Shown: positions 33,588 through 45,109, counted from the first letter of the stretch. The stretch is DNA of 64,000 nucleotides from Owenia fusiformis (GCA_903813345.2 CAIIXF020000012.1:24874184-24938183), one strand, 5' to 3'. Translations and numbers: made by a program. The notes: generated by a model not told the origin, from the sequence alone.

Positions 33588-35765
33588 GCAATGTTGTCCA
33601 TGTTTATCCCATACTATAGTCCTGTACCAGGCGCATTCGTTTGCCTGTACGATTACAACTTGGGAGAATTATCTACGCCCCTTACACTTAAGATACCTAC
33701 TTCAATGCATTATATAACTCAAAATGTAACTTCTAATATATTGGAACCGCCGATTGTCTGGGTATATCGGCAGAACGGGGACATTTTTCTTCACATGCTA
33801 TCTATTGCAAGACTTACGCCTGCCACAACCGTCGCCATGTTATTCAATGTTTTTAAGTAGCGCAAGGATCCTGCCATGACCGTGGTAGTGTTATCGTGTA
33901 AGCCTGGTATAACCGTGACAGGCTGGTATAACCGTGACAATGCTTTATTATATTGCAAGGCCTGTCATGACCCTGGAAGTGTTATCGTGGAAGCCTGGCG
34001 CGACCGTAGCTTTTATTGTGGTTTATAAGCGAATGTGAATATTAATGTATAGTAGTAATTTTGATTTTGACATGATTAAGGTAGTTAAACACCATGATCA
34101 TAGTATTAAAATGTTAAATCATGACGATCACTTAAAATTGTTAAGGATATTCCTGGCATTAATGTCATACATATTTACTGGTCATTGCAATACATTATAA
34201 CGGTCATAGTAGGACTAAGCCTAAATTTCTACATTACCACCCTCATACCTGGTCTTGCAATTCTATATTACATTGTCACGGTCATACCAGGCTTTGCGAT
34301 CCCATAATACATTGTCACGGTCATGCCAGGTTTTGAAATACACATTGTCACGGTCACTTATAGCAATCATATATATACCCTTAGGAAAAATGTTATGGGT
34401 ATTACCCATAGTGTTATCCATAATAATGGTAATTCATTAGGTCATTTATGGTTTATATGAACATAACCCATAATGTTACCCATAGTGTTACCCATAACCA
34501 ATAGTTATGGTTAAAACTTACATGTTATAACAATGATATACTCATAATTTAACATAAGTAGATGTTATGGGCTAAGCATGTGTAGGTTATTGGCAAATTA
34601 TGTGTCCCCATAACGTACACATAAATTCCAAATAACCCACACATAACTTGCACATTACCAATACATAATGGCATAATGTAAATCATTATTTACCCATTGT
34701 TACCCATTATAAGTCATTACCAAAAACTTAGGTTGGATACAGCATCAATTACCCTTAAGTTATGGGTACTTGGGGGCTATGGGTGACAATATGGGTCGTT
34801 ATGTGAAACCTATGAGTTACCCATAACATTTTTCCTAAGGGTACATAACCACTCTCATACCCGAACTTGGAATACTATATCACATTGCCACGGCGGTCAT
34901 ACCAAGCCTTGCAATACTTTATAACATTGTCACAGCCAGGCCTTGCAGTACTATATTACATTGCCACGGGTCTTGCCAGGCTTTGCAATACACATTGTCA
35001 CGGTTATAGCAGTCCTAATCGTAAATTTCAACATTACCACTCTCATACCTGAACTTGCAATACTATATTACATTGTCACGGTCATGCCAGGCCTTGCAGA
35101 ACTATATAACATTGTCACGGTCATGCCAGGCCTTGCAGTACTACAGTATATTACATTGTCACGGTCATGCCAGGCCTTGCAGTACTATATTACATTGTCA
35201 CGGTCATGCCAATCCTTGCAGAACTATATTACATTGTCACGGTCATGGCAGGCATTGAAATATAATACAGCATTTTCGCGGTTATACCAGGCTTTCATGA
35301 TAACATTACCATGGCCATGGCAGGATCCTTGCGCTACTTAAAAACACTAAATAACATGGCGACGGCGCCAGGCATTAGTCTTGCAACAGATCTCTTTTTC
35401 TTTTTGATCGAGAGAGATTCCATCACTTTTCAAGATGGTGGTTGGATTTAAAAGGGCCCCGTTTGACTCTCCTGGATGTGGCCCGCAAGTACCAATAAAT
35501 GGAGGAATTTGACGGTTGAAATAAGTTAAATATTACAAGCAAATATTGCGATCAAAAATGAAAATTTCTTCGTTCTGCTGATAAACCCAGACAATTATGG
35601 ATTCAACTACACGAAAAGAATGCTAAAATACCAAGGAATCTATTGAAGTAGGTATCTGAAGTGTAAGAAGCGTAAAAAATTCTCCCATGTTGTAATTGCA
35701 CAGGCAAAAGATTGAGATGTTCTCAGGACTATAGTACTGGCATGGGATAAGTCCATGTATATTGC
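33588..35765. mobile_element. Large foldback element with tandem-repeat arms
   Basis: Left-arm features recur as reverse complement in the right arm in mirror order. These are TTATCCCATACTATAGTCCTG near 33605, GGGAGAATT near 33663, TTTTTAAGTAGCGCAAGGAT near 33850 and GCCTGGTATAACCG near 33905. Their counterparts lie near 35750, 35690, 35320-35340 and 35285. Inner parts of both arms are irregular tandems of a roughly 55-60-bp unit with ATTGTCACGGTCATGCCAGG. The centre is occupied by the TA-flanked element 34378-34841. Open frames at 33591, 34943 and 35055 are by-products of the repeats. No target duplication was resolved. Confidence 0.8.
34378..34841. mobile_element. CCCTTAGGAAAA element with ATGGGTTA-word arms, nested
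   Basis: A perfect terminal inverted repeat of about 24 bp starts CCCTTAGGAAAAATGTTATG and is flanked by TA (34376-34377 and 34842-34843). Both arms are built from many copies of TTATGGGTAAC/ACCCATAA words, so the whole element can fold back. It sits near the middle of the foldback 33588-35765. The terminal motif is shared with 59172-61488. Confidence 0.88.
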
Positions 35766-36066
35766 TGATACAAAATAACGGGTGAGTTTTCAAACTATGA
35801 ACAGTGTGCTCCTACCAATATGGATTTGCCTACATACCCCTAAGACTCTTATCTGATAGATAGAATGCACAAATAAAACAAATAAGTTTTGCTATTATAG
35901 GTAAAAAGTTCTCTTAAATTTCAAAGTGATTTTACCTGTCATTGGTCCGCCATTTTTGCAGAAGTTACATTGAAACACAAACTCCATTAGGTACAGCTGG
36001 AAAACAACATTTTGGTAAAAAATTGCTATACCTGCACATGTTATTTTCTGGTACTGTGTCAATTTC

Positions 36067-36278
36067 CTTGCTTTTTTCAGGAAAGTATCATTACATTGTC
36101 TTCTTTTAGAACATCTGGTAGGAGTTCAATGAGAACTCCAGGAAATTCTGATGTTTCACACTTTCTATTTTTCCAAATTTTCTTTCAAAGTTTCCAGACA
36201 ACACAGGAGCTACCATTGACCTTTTTCCAGGTTTACTAAAAGTAGGCAGTTAAATGATACTTTCCTGAAAAAAGCAAG
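36067..36278. mobile_element. MITE-like inverted repeat, 26-bp perfect ends
   Basis: CTTGCTTTTTTCAGGAAAGT at the left is mirrored by ACTTTCCTGAAAAAAGCAAG at the right, and the match extends inward to ATCATT. No flanking duplication is obvious. The left end imitates a 3' splice site (TTTTTTCAG). Confidence 0.6.
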
Positions 36279-36304
36279 AAAATACACACATGCCTTCATA
36301 CTTA

Positions 36305-36400
36305 ATTATCCCAACGAACGAAGTTCGTTAGGGATATAGTGAAGCCCTCCGTCCGTCTGTCCGTCAGTCGGTCAGTCGGTCAGTCGGTCAGTGAGTAGTA
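36305..36400 (+). repeat. CGAACGAAGTTCG terminal block with CAGT/CCGT microsatellite
   Basis: ATTATCCCAACGAACGAAG is followed by TTCGTTAGGGATATAGTGAA and tandem CCGT then GGTCAGTC. It is the same terminal module as at 26037 and, inverted, at 3440 and 4890. The rest of the element could not be delimited here. Confidence 0.6.
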
Positions 36401-36985
36401 AGGTTTTGCTATAAAAAGCAACACAGTGTATATTGTCAAATGGAAATGGGCTTTCAAGAGAAGGATTATGCAACTCTGTGTTATAAACATAAGAATTTCA
36501 AAATGAGCAGTGCTATTCTTCCCTTTTTTGAAAATATTTCAAAGAGTTTTAGATAATTGTATATGACTGTAACGTATTATCCTGAAGAAGAATCAATTTT
36601 GAATATGATTAAACCATATCTTTAATCTCATTTAAAAGTAAACAAAAAAGACTGATAAGAAAAATAGGTATCAAAATGTTCTCTTTGAATGTTGCATTGT
36701 GGGTAATTATTCAAGAACACATTCCAATAAAAATATAATTTTTGAGAGAATGTTCACTTTCATTATTGCCATAGTTATGATGAATTCCATTTTATATTAA
36801 ATTATCAACATGTTTGCAGATAATCATGTTTTTATTTTTGAGTTATTTCTTAATACATGAAAAGTACAAAATAAGAATTTTCTTGAAATGTGTACACTAG
36901 TAATTTTTTCTCCAATTTTGAAAACCCAAGACAATATACTTATATATGAAATGTTGGAAGTTGCATACCATTCTGTTGAAAGCCC
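36400..36985. other. No supportable gene
   Basis: AT-rich sequence following the microsatellite; probably the body of the same dispersed element. No exon was seen. Confidence 0.3.
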
Positions 36986-37600
36986 ATGCTTAGGGACATA
37001 AAATATTGCCATTTTAAAGTAACCTTTTTTTTCGGTTCGATATTAATAAGAATAATTCAAGGAATTGATGACTTTTATATGCAGCCAAATTTGATGAATT
37101 TATGGATTTTATATGCATCATTTTCAAAACAAGTTACTTTGCCTATGAAACGTTACTTTATTGGACTCTAACTTTTCTCAGTGAAGAATGGCTGGATTTT
37201 ATATGTAGGCATTTTCAAAGCACCTTACTTATATAATGTTACTTTAGTGGATGTTAACTTTTCTCTCACAGAACGAATGAGAGTTTGGACTTTTGAACTT
37301 TTAAAGGTTTTTTCTGTGAAGAATGAATGATTTTTATATGGACTGTACATTTTCAAAACATGTTACTTTGCCTTTTAAATGTTACTTTATTGGATTCTAA
37401 CTTTTCTCTGTGAAGAATTGATGGATTTTATATGCAGGCATTTTTGAAACACGTTACTTTGCCTATAGAATGTTACTTTAGTGGACGTTAACTTTTCTTT
37501 CACTACTCACAGAATGAATGAGTTTTAAATGCAGCATTTTTAAAAAACACATTACTTTGCCTATAAAAGGTTTCTATATTGGACTTAAAATTTTGTGAAA
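36986..37600 (+). repeat. Imperfect tandem repeats of about 115-120 bp
   Basis: TTACTTTGCCTAT, CGTTACTTTATTGGA(C/T)TCTAA, AACTTTTCTC..TGTGAAGAAT and ATGGATTTTATATG words recur about five times with drift (around 37130, 37220, 37370, 37455 and 37550). It ends at the hairpin TTGGACC..GGTCCAA at 37607-37635. Confidence 0.65.
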
Positions 37601-37606
37601 TATTGG

Positions 37607-37635
37607 ACCAAGGGCCGAAGGCTCAAGGTCCAATA
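37607..37635. repeat. Short hairpin TTGGACC...GGTCCAA
   Basis: TTGGACCAAGGGCC and GGCTCAAGGTCCAA form a short stem around GAA. It may be one end of a MITE. Confidence 0.4.
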
Positions 37636-37649
37636 GTTCACTATTTTGC

Positions 37650-37912
37650 CTGCAGAAATGACATGAGTAGCATTATTACCATCGTTTATGCCCAGGGCTG
37701 AAATAGCAAGAATATACTGCCACTGAAGAAAATTTATACACATTTAACGATATCTAATTTCCCAGGGAACATTGCCAGGCTGAAATATCCATTTTGGCCC
37801 GCCACTATGAAGTCACATATTGCTTATCATGTCAATATAGTATAAAATGAAAGCCTTCTAAACTAGCACTAATACCCCTAGAACAGGCCCGGCTAGGTGG
37901 TAATAATAGTTG
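37650..37912 (+). repeat. Dispersed repeat 'GGCCCGCCACTATGA', copy 2
   Basis: It matches 27829-28075 block by block in the same orientation, including ATGCCCAGGGCTGAAATAGC and CCTTCTAAACTAGCACTAAT. It carries small indels. Confidence 0.7.
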
Positions 37913-37914
37913 TT

Positions 37915-39315
37915 AATGCAGTTTTGTTAATTGTGTATACATGGACCAGGTTTTCTATAGTCACTTTCCCATGTCTATCATACAGGTGATCTATTGTCAC
38001 CAAACCCAGCTCATCAGAGAGTTCAGGTAATTCTTCAGTTCTTGAGTTTATTCAGTCAATTGGCATAGCACCTAGTTTTCTCAAGTTCATTGCTAATAGC
38101 GTACAAATTGTATATGAGCCAGGCCACAGGAAAAGGGGTCTTATCACAAATCTTTTCAATAATCTGATTTTTTGTTTATCTTAAAATAAAGCATAAAGAG
38201 ACCTTTCAAATGAGCAGTGGCTTGTGTTTTAACAATTTTCCCTTGCATATATGGACCAAAAAGTCGGATTTGAATTTAGCACATTTTCTTCTTAATCATT
38301 TTTGGCTCTGTAGCAGAATTTTAGGCCAGGCTCATATATTGATGCAACCATGAGTTACACTGCATCATAATATATATCTGAAGTAGAAACTTCCCACCCC
38401 TGAGAGATTTTGTATTCAACACTCTTCCCACAATTTATAATATTGAAAAAGTGAACCTCATTGAAAACCTGAGGGATTCAATAGATGCTGCCTCCACCTG
38501 GTTTTACTCAAGCGAGGCTAGAGTATGGAATTCTATGTTAAACATATGTTTTACTTTTAATGTTAAACGTATATTGAGTTGTATCACTATACGTTAACAT
38601 CTATTTTGGAGGTTGATTTGGGTAGCATTCCAGAGGCATATAAGGCTTTTGATGTTAAATCTAGATTTGGTGACATATCGTTAAAGCAACCTTTTGTGAT
38701 ATTTTTTTGGGAGTCATTTTTATGATCATTTGGTGTCAATGTTTGTTGCACTTTTTCATTTGTTCATTTGGTGATATTTGGTCGAGCTCAGCTTTTTCTT
38801 TCGCAAGTTTTGGAAAATTCACGAAATATAATAGCCGCGAAATTCCTCCAGTTTTAATTCGCGAAATTTGATAGTCGCGAAATTCCAAGGAAATTCCCGG
38901 GATCTCAATTTGACAATATTTTCGTCCTGTGCTGGGCGATAATAGTTAAAAAGTGACATTTTGAGTTTTGAAAAAGAGAAATTAGAAGAGAGATCGTTAT
39001 TACTTTCTCAAAATAATTGGGCGAAGGAACAACCATGTCTGATATCAAAGTCGCAAGAGCGATCCTGTATGACAAATCCGCTGAGATTAATAGCCGCGAA
39101 ATTTCAAAATGCCAAAAACGTGAAATATAATAGCGTCAAATATTAGTGGGAGTAAAGTATATATTAATATTTTCTGCCTCATACTTCATCATTTAGGTAA
39201 ATGTTTTTTGTCTCATATTAGATGTGTCTATATATATTTTGGCATGTTTGTAATATATTGTATTTTCAACAGCAGGAAAGATATAGCTTAACATTCCAGC
39301 TGTGTGGGCAGATAC
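37915..39315. other. No supportable gene; AATATAATAGCCGCGAAATT words
   Basis: Between 38815 and 39150, CGCGAAATT and GAAATATAATAG words recur in both orientations and suggest a degenerate interspersed element. No coding exon is recognised. Confidence 0.4.
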
Positions 39316-39317
39316 TA

Positions 39318-40027
39318 CAGGGTGGGCAAAAAATGGAAAACTCATATATATTCTATTTAACAGGGTGGCAGCTAAGGCCTCGCCAAACGCCAAAACAAGG
39401 GTCGAAAAAATTTTGGCGAAGGAAAATGCAATTTGTCTCGACAATTTCGGCGATAGATAATTGAGCCCATGAGAAACAGATATATGCTTAACCTTCTAAA
39501 CAAATAGTTTGTCAATCTTACCTCTAGAATCGCTAAAATACTTGTAAAAGCAGGAAATTTTTTTTTATTTATTTTTATGTTCCGGACCGCAATTCAATGA
39601 AAACGAACCTTTGATTGGCTTAAAACTAAGTGGTGGACCAATTAAAGTGTTCGATGCAATACATAATACAGCTTGAACTACGAACAAAATTATTCTTGCC
39701 GTTCCATAAATTCAACCAATATATATGGCCTGACAAAAACATTTTTGGCGAGTGTGAAATTCTTGTTGTGTGGCCAAAAAATGTCCAGTCATAAAATATT
39801 TTGGCGAGTCTGAATTCAAAGTGAGTGGTCAAATTTGGCTAGAGTGAAAATATCCTTAGCTGCCACACTGTTTAAAAGAGCATATGTGAACCAAATGTCA
39901 TAACTATTGGGGAGTATATAGTTTGAACTTTTCTGTACATGTATGTTAAAGTTCACATGGTTTATCAATGTGATCCTAAATATTTTAAGAATGATACAAA
40001 GTGTCTAATTTTTTATTGTCCACCCTG
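39318..40027. mobile_element. TA-flanked mariner-like MITE, interrupted
   Basis: The left end CAGGGTGGGCAAAAAATGG faces the right end CAGGGTGGACAATAAAAAAT (minus strand). TA flanks both sides (39316-39317 and 40028-40029). A second element (39361-39870) is inserted 43 bp inside the left end. Without it the host is about 195 bp. Confidence 0.75.
39361..39870. mobile_element. Nested MITE with TTTAA flanks
   Basis: CAGGGTGGCAGCTAAGG at the left mirrors CCTTAGCTGCCACACTG at the right with one mismatch. TTTAA occurs at 39356-39360 and 39871-39875. A TTAA target would fit piggyBac-type insertion. TTTTGGCGA and related words recur inside. Confidence 0.78.
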
Positions 40028-40029
40028 TA

Positions 40030-42031
40030 TATTTGCATCAGTTTAATCCCAATATCCCAAACCTCATATATAGGATAATCTCTAAATAGCTTCATCATTG
40101 AGAATTGCTAGTCGAAATACATGTACCGGGAATATGTTAAATCACAATGTCACATTATTTTTCATAAATGTAGCATTGACATCATTTAATATATGTATTT
40201 TGAAATAGTTGTGTGAATATGTATATATATGTGAATAATATATATTAAGTATGATTTATCATTTCAGTTTATTCACCTTGGCCTAATCATTGCTGATTTA
40301 TGCTTTCAGGTTTGCCCAAGTGCTCTAAAGTAGAAGAAATGAAACAAAAGACATATATCATGTCAATATCGTGTCAATTTCAAGATTAAACAGTCTACCA
40401 AGAGGACTCTGTTACCATGGCAACTGATTTTATTTGAAGGAGATTGCCAAGAAACAACAATAATATCCAAGAATAATGTCTAAGTGGAATTAAACAAATA
40501 CCGTAAGAGCTCAACTGCATACAAATGATGGAAGATACATAGATAGAAAAATAAACTCAATTATATCATCGGAAGTTTTTTTAAACTTTTGAAACAGGAT
40601 GAACTGAAGTTCAAGATTATTAAAATAAAATAAGCATTCCAAAACAAGACTGAAGAACTGAGAGCAATCAACTTTACAGAAATGAACTCATAATTGAAAA
40701 CCGTGACCTTAATGACTAAATGGGAAATTACAGATTAATCAGTTAAAGTCTCTCTGTGTAAAAGAATCATTAATGGTTTACAGACATCAAATTATTTGAC
40801 AACAGATGTGATTGACAGATGTGATTGGCAGCTGTTATTGGCAGCTGTGACACATATTTTCGAATTATGAAATTATGTAAAATTTGAAAATATATTCCGA
40901 TATGTGTAGGCTAATGGACAGGTCCTTTAACAACACAGAACAACTCCTTAATTTTTATTGATTCAAGAAATTAATCAATTATTAACCCGCTATGCTGAAG
41001 TTAATATTGATTTACTCATTGATAAAGATCTAAAGTGCAACAATAATTCATATTTATCAAAATACCTCAGACACATTTCAATAGGACTTATAAACAAATC
41101 TAAGTACATGGACATGATGGACATATCAGTTGAAAGGTTGAAACAGCATGTGAGTACATTGAGATTTAAGTCACATGCACATTGAGAAAAAGACTTAATT
41201 AGATACTCTCCACATGGGACTCTATCTGTAATTAAATTGAGATTACTGAACTTTACATGCAAGCCACATGCACGGTTGAGAAACGGACCTTATTAGATAC
41301 CGGTTTGCTTCGAATGGAACTCTACCAAGCTGTTATGTACAAACATTGGTGCATGTATGCATACACCATCTGGATTCTGGACCAGACCGTCATCCCATCG
41401 AAATTGTCCTAAGTGCACACTTATGTCTGAGAGTTGGATATTATATCGGTGCTATTAATATTTATTATAGAAATATTTTCTGAGGAACAACAAAAATCAA
41501 TTATTGTCACTGACTGATAGACTAGCTGCTGATTGCTGTATCGATACTGGATAAAACAGTTTAGTTTCACCATCTGCTGCACATGATAGATGTATTCACA
41601 ACAATAACATGGACCAGATTTGGTTTTCTTTGGGATTGACTGTATGTATAGAGGACAGTTCCTGGAACAAATCAGTAACAGTTTAGTTCAACGATCTGCT
41701 GACAGTATTCAATAAATGTATCTACAACAATAACATTGAGGTCCAAATGACCAGATTTCATCTTCTCCAGGGTATGTATGGAGGATGGAAGAAGTTGCTG
41801 ATATTATTCACACGTTTTTACTGCAGTGACTAATGTGTCGACATTGATATCAACAAACTGAAGTGGCAGGTCACAAAAACAATCCAACCATTGTAGTATT
41901 ATATTGGAGTAACTTACTGTTGATGGATTGTCAGCCTAACAAACTTTGGGACACAAAAACATATAGATCAAAATATATTGAAATAACACTCACCTTTTGA
42001 CTTTTTTAAAGGAAATACAAATATAAAATTT
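40030..42031 (+). other. Upstream region of the GT62 gene
   Basis: No coding exon is recognised. TTATGCTTTCAG|GTTTGCC at 40300-40316 could be the 3' splice site of a 5'-UTR exon. An in-frame TAA at 41984-41986 precedes the chosen start codon. There is no TATA or CpG-island signal that I can defend. Confidence 0.3.
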
Positions 42032-43129
42032 ATGACAACTCAAAGCTTGACGAGTTCAAGTTCGTGTGAAAAAGGAGTTATGAGGTTACCAAGGAGATTG
42101 TGTGTTACCATGGTGTTTGCTGCTGCTGCTGTTATGTTCATGTATTTAATATATTTCAACAATGAATTTCTCATGTCGAAAGTAAGGAATGATGAAATTT
42201 CAAGTACCCATAATCCTTTGCTGGTTGGTGTCGTAGATGAAAATCCAGCAATTGGGATATCCGGACAGTTAGAATATGATCAGCAGCTTGAGGAGTATAA
42301 CGACACAAAATCGTCAAAATTAAACATGACATTGTTATCTCATCATTATCACAAAGTGCTTATCCTGACACCTATTAACAATGCAGAGAGACATTTAGGT
42401 CATTATTTTGAGCTGCTGAACAACTTTTCATACCCCCATCATCTTATATCTGTTGCCCTCGGGGAGGATTCCAGTTACGACGAGACTTTAAAAACGGCTG
42501 TTGAGCTAGCTCAGAAATATCGCAAAATAACAAATTTTCGTAAGATTGACATCTATGAGTTAGATCATCATTGGAAACCGCCGACTAATGATCGTCATGA
42601 TTTGTTCATTCAAGGGCCACGACGTAATCATCTTGCCAAGGCGAGAAATCGCCTTCTCAGCAGCGCCCTCTCTGATGAGGATTATGTACTTTGGATAGAT
42701 TCAGATGTTAGGGAAATCCCACCTAACGTCATGCAATATTTAATCGCTGCTCAAAAAGACGTTGTAGTACCATCATGTCTATATCGTAAAGGGGATAATT
42801 CATTGGATGATTATGATCGCAACACATGGCGAGAAACAAACGAATCTTTAGCTCATCTTGCCGCTATGAGTCCCAACCAACTCATGGTGGAAGGTTATGC
42901 AAGAACACGACGTAGATACCTCTGGTCGTTGCGCTTTGAAGGTGACGTTGTGCCTATAGATGGAGTTGGTGGCTGCGTCTTGATGATTCGGGCAGATTGT
43001 CACCGTGATGGTTTAACATTCCCTCCTTTTGTATACAAGCACCACATTGAAACTGAAGGACTTGCAAAAATTGCAAAAGAAATGGGATTTTCAATAGCAG
43101 GTCTTCCTAGGTTAAAAGTCTTTCATTGA
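42032..43129 (+). CDS. Anp1/Mnn9/Van1-type (GT62) glycosyltransferase, intact
   Basis: This is a single-exon gene of 365 residues. Residues 1-22 form a short basic tail and 23-42 a hydrophobic anchor, giving type II (Golgi-like) topology. The GT-A catalytic region starts around residue 108 (KVLILTPINNAERHL). NHLAKARNRLL (199-209), the acidic metal-binding motif WIDSDVRE (221-228), VEGYARTRRRYL (286-297), IDGVGGCVLMIRADCHRDG (309-327) and HHIETEGLAKIAKEMG (337-352) match the conserved blocks of fungal Anp1/Mnn9/Van1. Those enzymes are alpha-1,6-mannosyltransferase subunits that extend N-glycan mannan. N-glycosylation sequons lie at residues 90, 98 and 131. An in-frame TAA 48 nt upstream supports the first ATG. 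The acceptor substrate in an animal is unknown. Lack of introns suggests retrocopying or horizontal origin, but that is inference. Confidence 0.92.
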   Translation: MTTQSLTSSSSCEKGVMRLPRRLCVTMVFAAAAVMFMYLIYFNNEFLMSKVRNDEISSTHNPLLVGVVDENPAIGISGQLEYDQQLEEYNDTKSSKLNMTLLSHHYHKVLILTPINNAERHLGHYFELLNNFSYPHHLISVALGEDSSYDETLKTAVELAQKYRKITNFRKIDIYELDHHWKPPTNDRHDLFIQGPRRNHLAKARNRLLSSALSDEDYVLWIDSDVREIPPNVMQYLIAAQKDVVVPSCLYRKGDNSLDDYDRNTWRETNESLAHLAAMSPNQLMVEGYARTRRRYLWSLRFEGDVVPIDGVGGCVLMIRADCHRDGLTFPPFVYKHHIETEGLAKIAKEMGFSIAGLPRLKVFH

Positions 43130-43251
43130 CAAAAAACATTGTAATTTTGAAATATGGTTGTTTTAAATCATGAACTTCCTTACAGTTATCACCAGTCTAC
43201 TCTTGTTCAACCATTGCAATAGCACATCAGTCACAAAAGTTATAATGCACA

Positions 43252-43715
43252 TTTGGGAGGATGAACATTTGCACGTTTGGGAGAGGGTTAACATTTGCAC
43301 ATTTGGGGAGAGGGTTAACATTTGCACATTTGGGGAAGTGCACATTTGGGGAGAGGGAGAACATTTGCACATTTGGGGAGAGGGAGAACATTTGCACATT
43401 TGGGGAGAGGGAGAACATTTCCACATTTGGGGAGAGGGTTAACATTTGCACATTTGGGGAGAGGGAGAACATTTCCACATTTGGGGAGAGGGAGAACATT
43501 TGCACATTTGGGGAGAGGGAGAACATTTGCACATTTTGGGAGAGGGTTAACATTTGCACATTTGGGGAGAGGGTTTACATTTGCACATTTTGGGAGGATG
43601 AACATTTGCACATTTTGGGAGAGGGAGAACATTTGCACATTTTGGGAGAGGGTTAACATTTGCACATTTGGGGAGAGAGTTAACATTTGCACATTTGGGG
43701 AGGTGCACATTTGGG
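43252..43715 (+). repeat. 27-bp minisatellite (ACATTTGCACATTTGGGGAG...)
   Basis: About 17 units of 27 bp follow the pattern ACATTTGCACATTTGGGGAG plus AGGGAGA or AGGGTTA. The array starts about 120 bp after the glycosyltransferase stop codon, so it probably lies in the 3' UTR. Because 27 is a multiple of three, all frames stay open and give nonapeptide repeats on both strands; these are not taken as proteins. The array starts and ends with truncated CACATTTGGGGAGG-type units. Confidence 0.93.
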
Positions 43716-43719
43716 TAGG

Positions 43720-44402
43720 GATAAAAAGGCAAACTACATCTTCATGACAATCAGATACAACTTCAGTTTTTTTTTAATAACAATGTGAAGTTCCTGATGG
43801 ATTCAAGAAATGACCTGCTTTGTGCTATACTTCCAATATTTCATAATCTCATTTGTGAAAATATTTTTTGAGATCAAGTTTTATTTATTGAATATGGGTA
43901 ATTATTAATTCATATTATTATCACATTCCATGATTTTTATAAACATTTTATTTTGATATGTTTCCAACTTATAAAATTGCAATAATGTTATGCTTAAAGG
44001 GACATCAGATACAAAAAAGAGGCAGGGTTAGTTTGCCTACAGATCTATCTCTGATTGACCTTTATTGATCAACATATTTAAAATTTCTAAAGCTTATTTT
44101 TTCATCATATCATATTCATGCAGTAAAGCTTCTTTAAAGGGTGGGCTAGCAAACTAGCTTTAAACTCAAATAGAAAAGGTACACATACACTGCCTACCCT
44201 GTATAAGACGGCTGCTAAACAATTGCTTGTGTAATTACTGTATATATGCAACAATGATTTTGCTCAAACTATTACTGGTTGTGACTTATTGTGGTATTAT
44301 ATTAGATATGTCATACATATTGAAATTATTTTTTTCAGATTTAGAAGCACTCTGGTTAAACTGTTAATATCAGTTTAGAGCTTGAACTCTATAAACTACT
44401 GT
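43720..44402 (+). other. Probable 3'-UTR of the GT62 gene
   Basis: There is no open frame of note. The stretch lies between the minisatellite and the poly(A) signal at 44403 and shows nothing else recognisable. Confidence 0.35.
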
Positions 44403-44408
44403 AATAAA
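44403..44408 (+). terminator. Candidate poly(A) signal AATAAA for the GT62 gene
   Basis: A canonical hexamer lies 1.27 kb after the stop codon, followed by AATTTCAATCTTGAAATG. It is the first AATAAA that I find on this strand in a plausible setting. Transcript data would be needed to fix the real end. Confidence 0.35.
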
Positions 44409-44409
44409 G

Positions 44410-45109
44410 AATTTCAATCTTGAAATGATTTTTCTTTCTATGGAGAACTACTTCTTATGATTTGGTAATTTTGATTAAGAGCCATAACTCTAAATTATCA
44501 AACACATTAAATATGAGCTCTTGACTGTTTTCCTGTTCTAGTTTGTTCTCATTAACTGAAATACAACATATTAGCAGTTAAATGGATTGTCAATGTGTAG
44601 TGATAATAGGTAGATGTAAAAAACATAGATGTAAAAGCGAAAATGAAATCATGAAATATATAAATGTGAAACTCTTAAAGACCCCATATAAAGTTTAATT
44701 ATTTGAATGATTAAACTAAATCTTACACAGGGCCTTTAAGTAAGATGTACTTGGTAAGAGTGAGAAACAAAATGTGCAAAAGTTGAAGTGCACTCAATGT
44801 GATGTACTGTGTTAAGTTAGGGTAAATTGATATTGCCATTATTGTATTGATAATGTATTGAATTGTGTTGAATGCCATACTGTTTCTTAATTAATAAATT
44901 TATAGACATACAATATTGATAATAATAAAATTGTTAAATATTTTATTTCATTGATGAGATAATTGTATTGATTGACATCATCATATTGAAAGACATTAAA
45001 GTGTTTTTTTGTATCAGGATAAGTATTAAATGAGTTGCTCCAAAAATATTGTATTGTAATTTACAATTTGGGGTACTGAAAACAGATTGATGACAATTAT
45101 GTAACACTA
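44410..45109. other. No supportable gene
   Basis: AT-rich intergenic sequence with no exon, RNA gene or transposon end that I can support. Confidence 0.4.

Noticed and set aside
43163-43747. Overlapping 110-141-residue frames with nonapeptide repeats on both strands
   Set aside because: The 27-bp unit keeps every stop-free frame open. Nothing marks one of them as coding.
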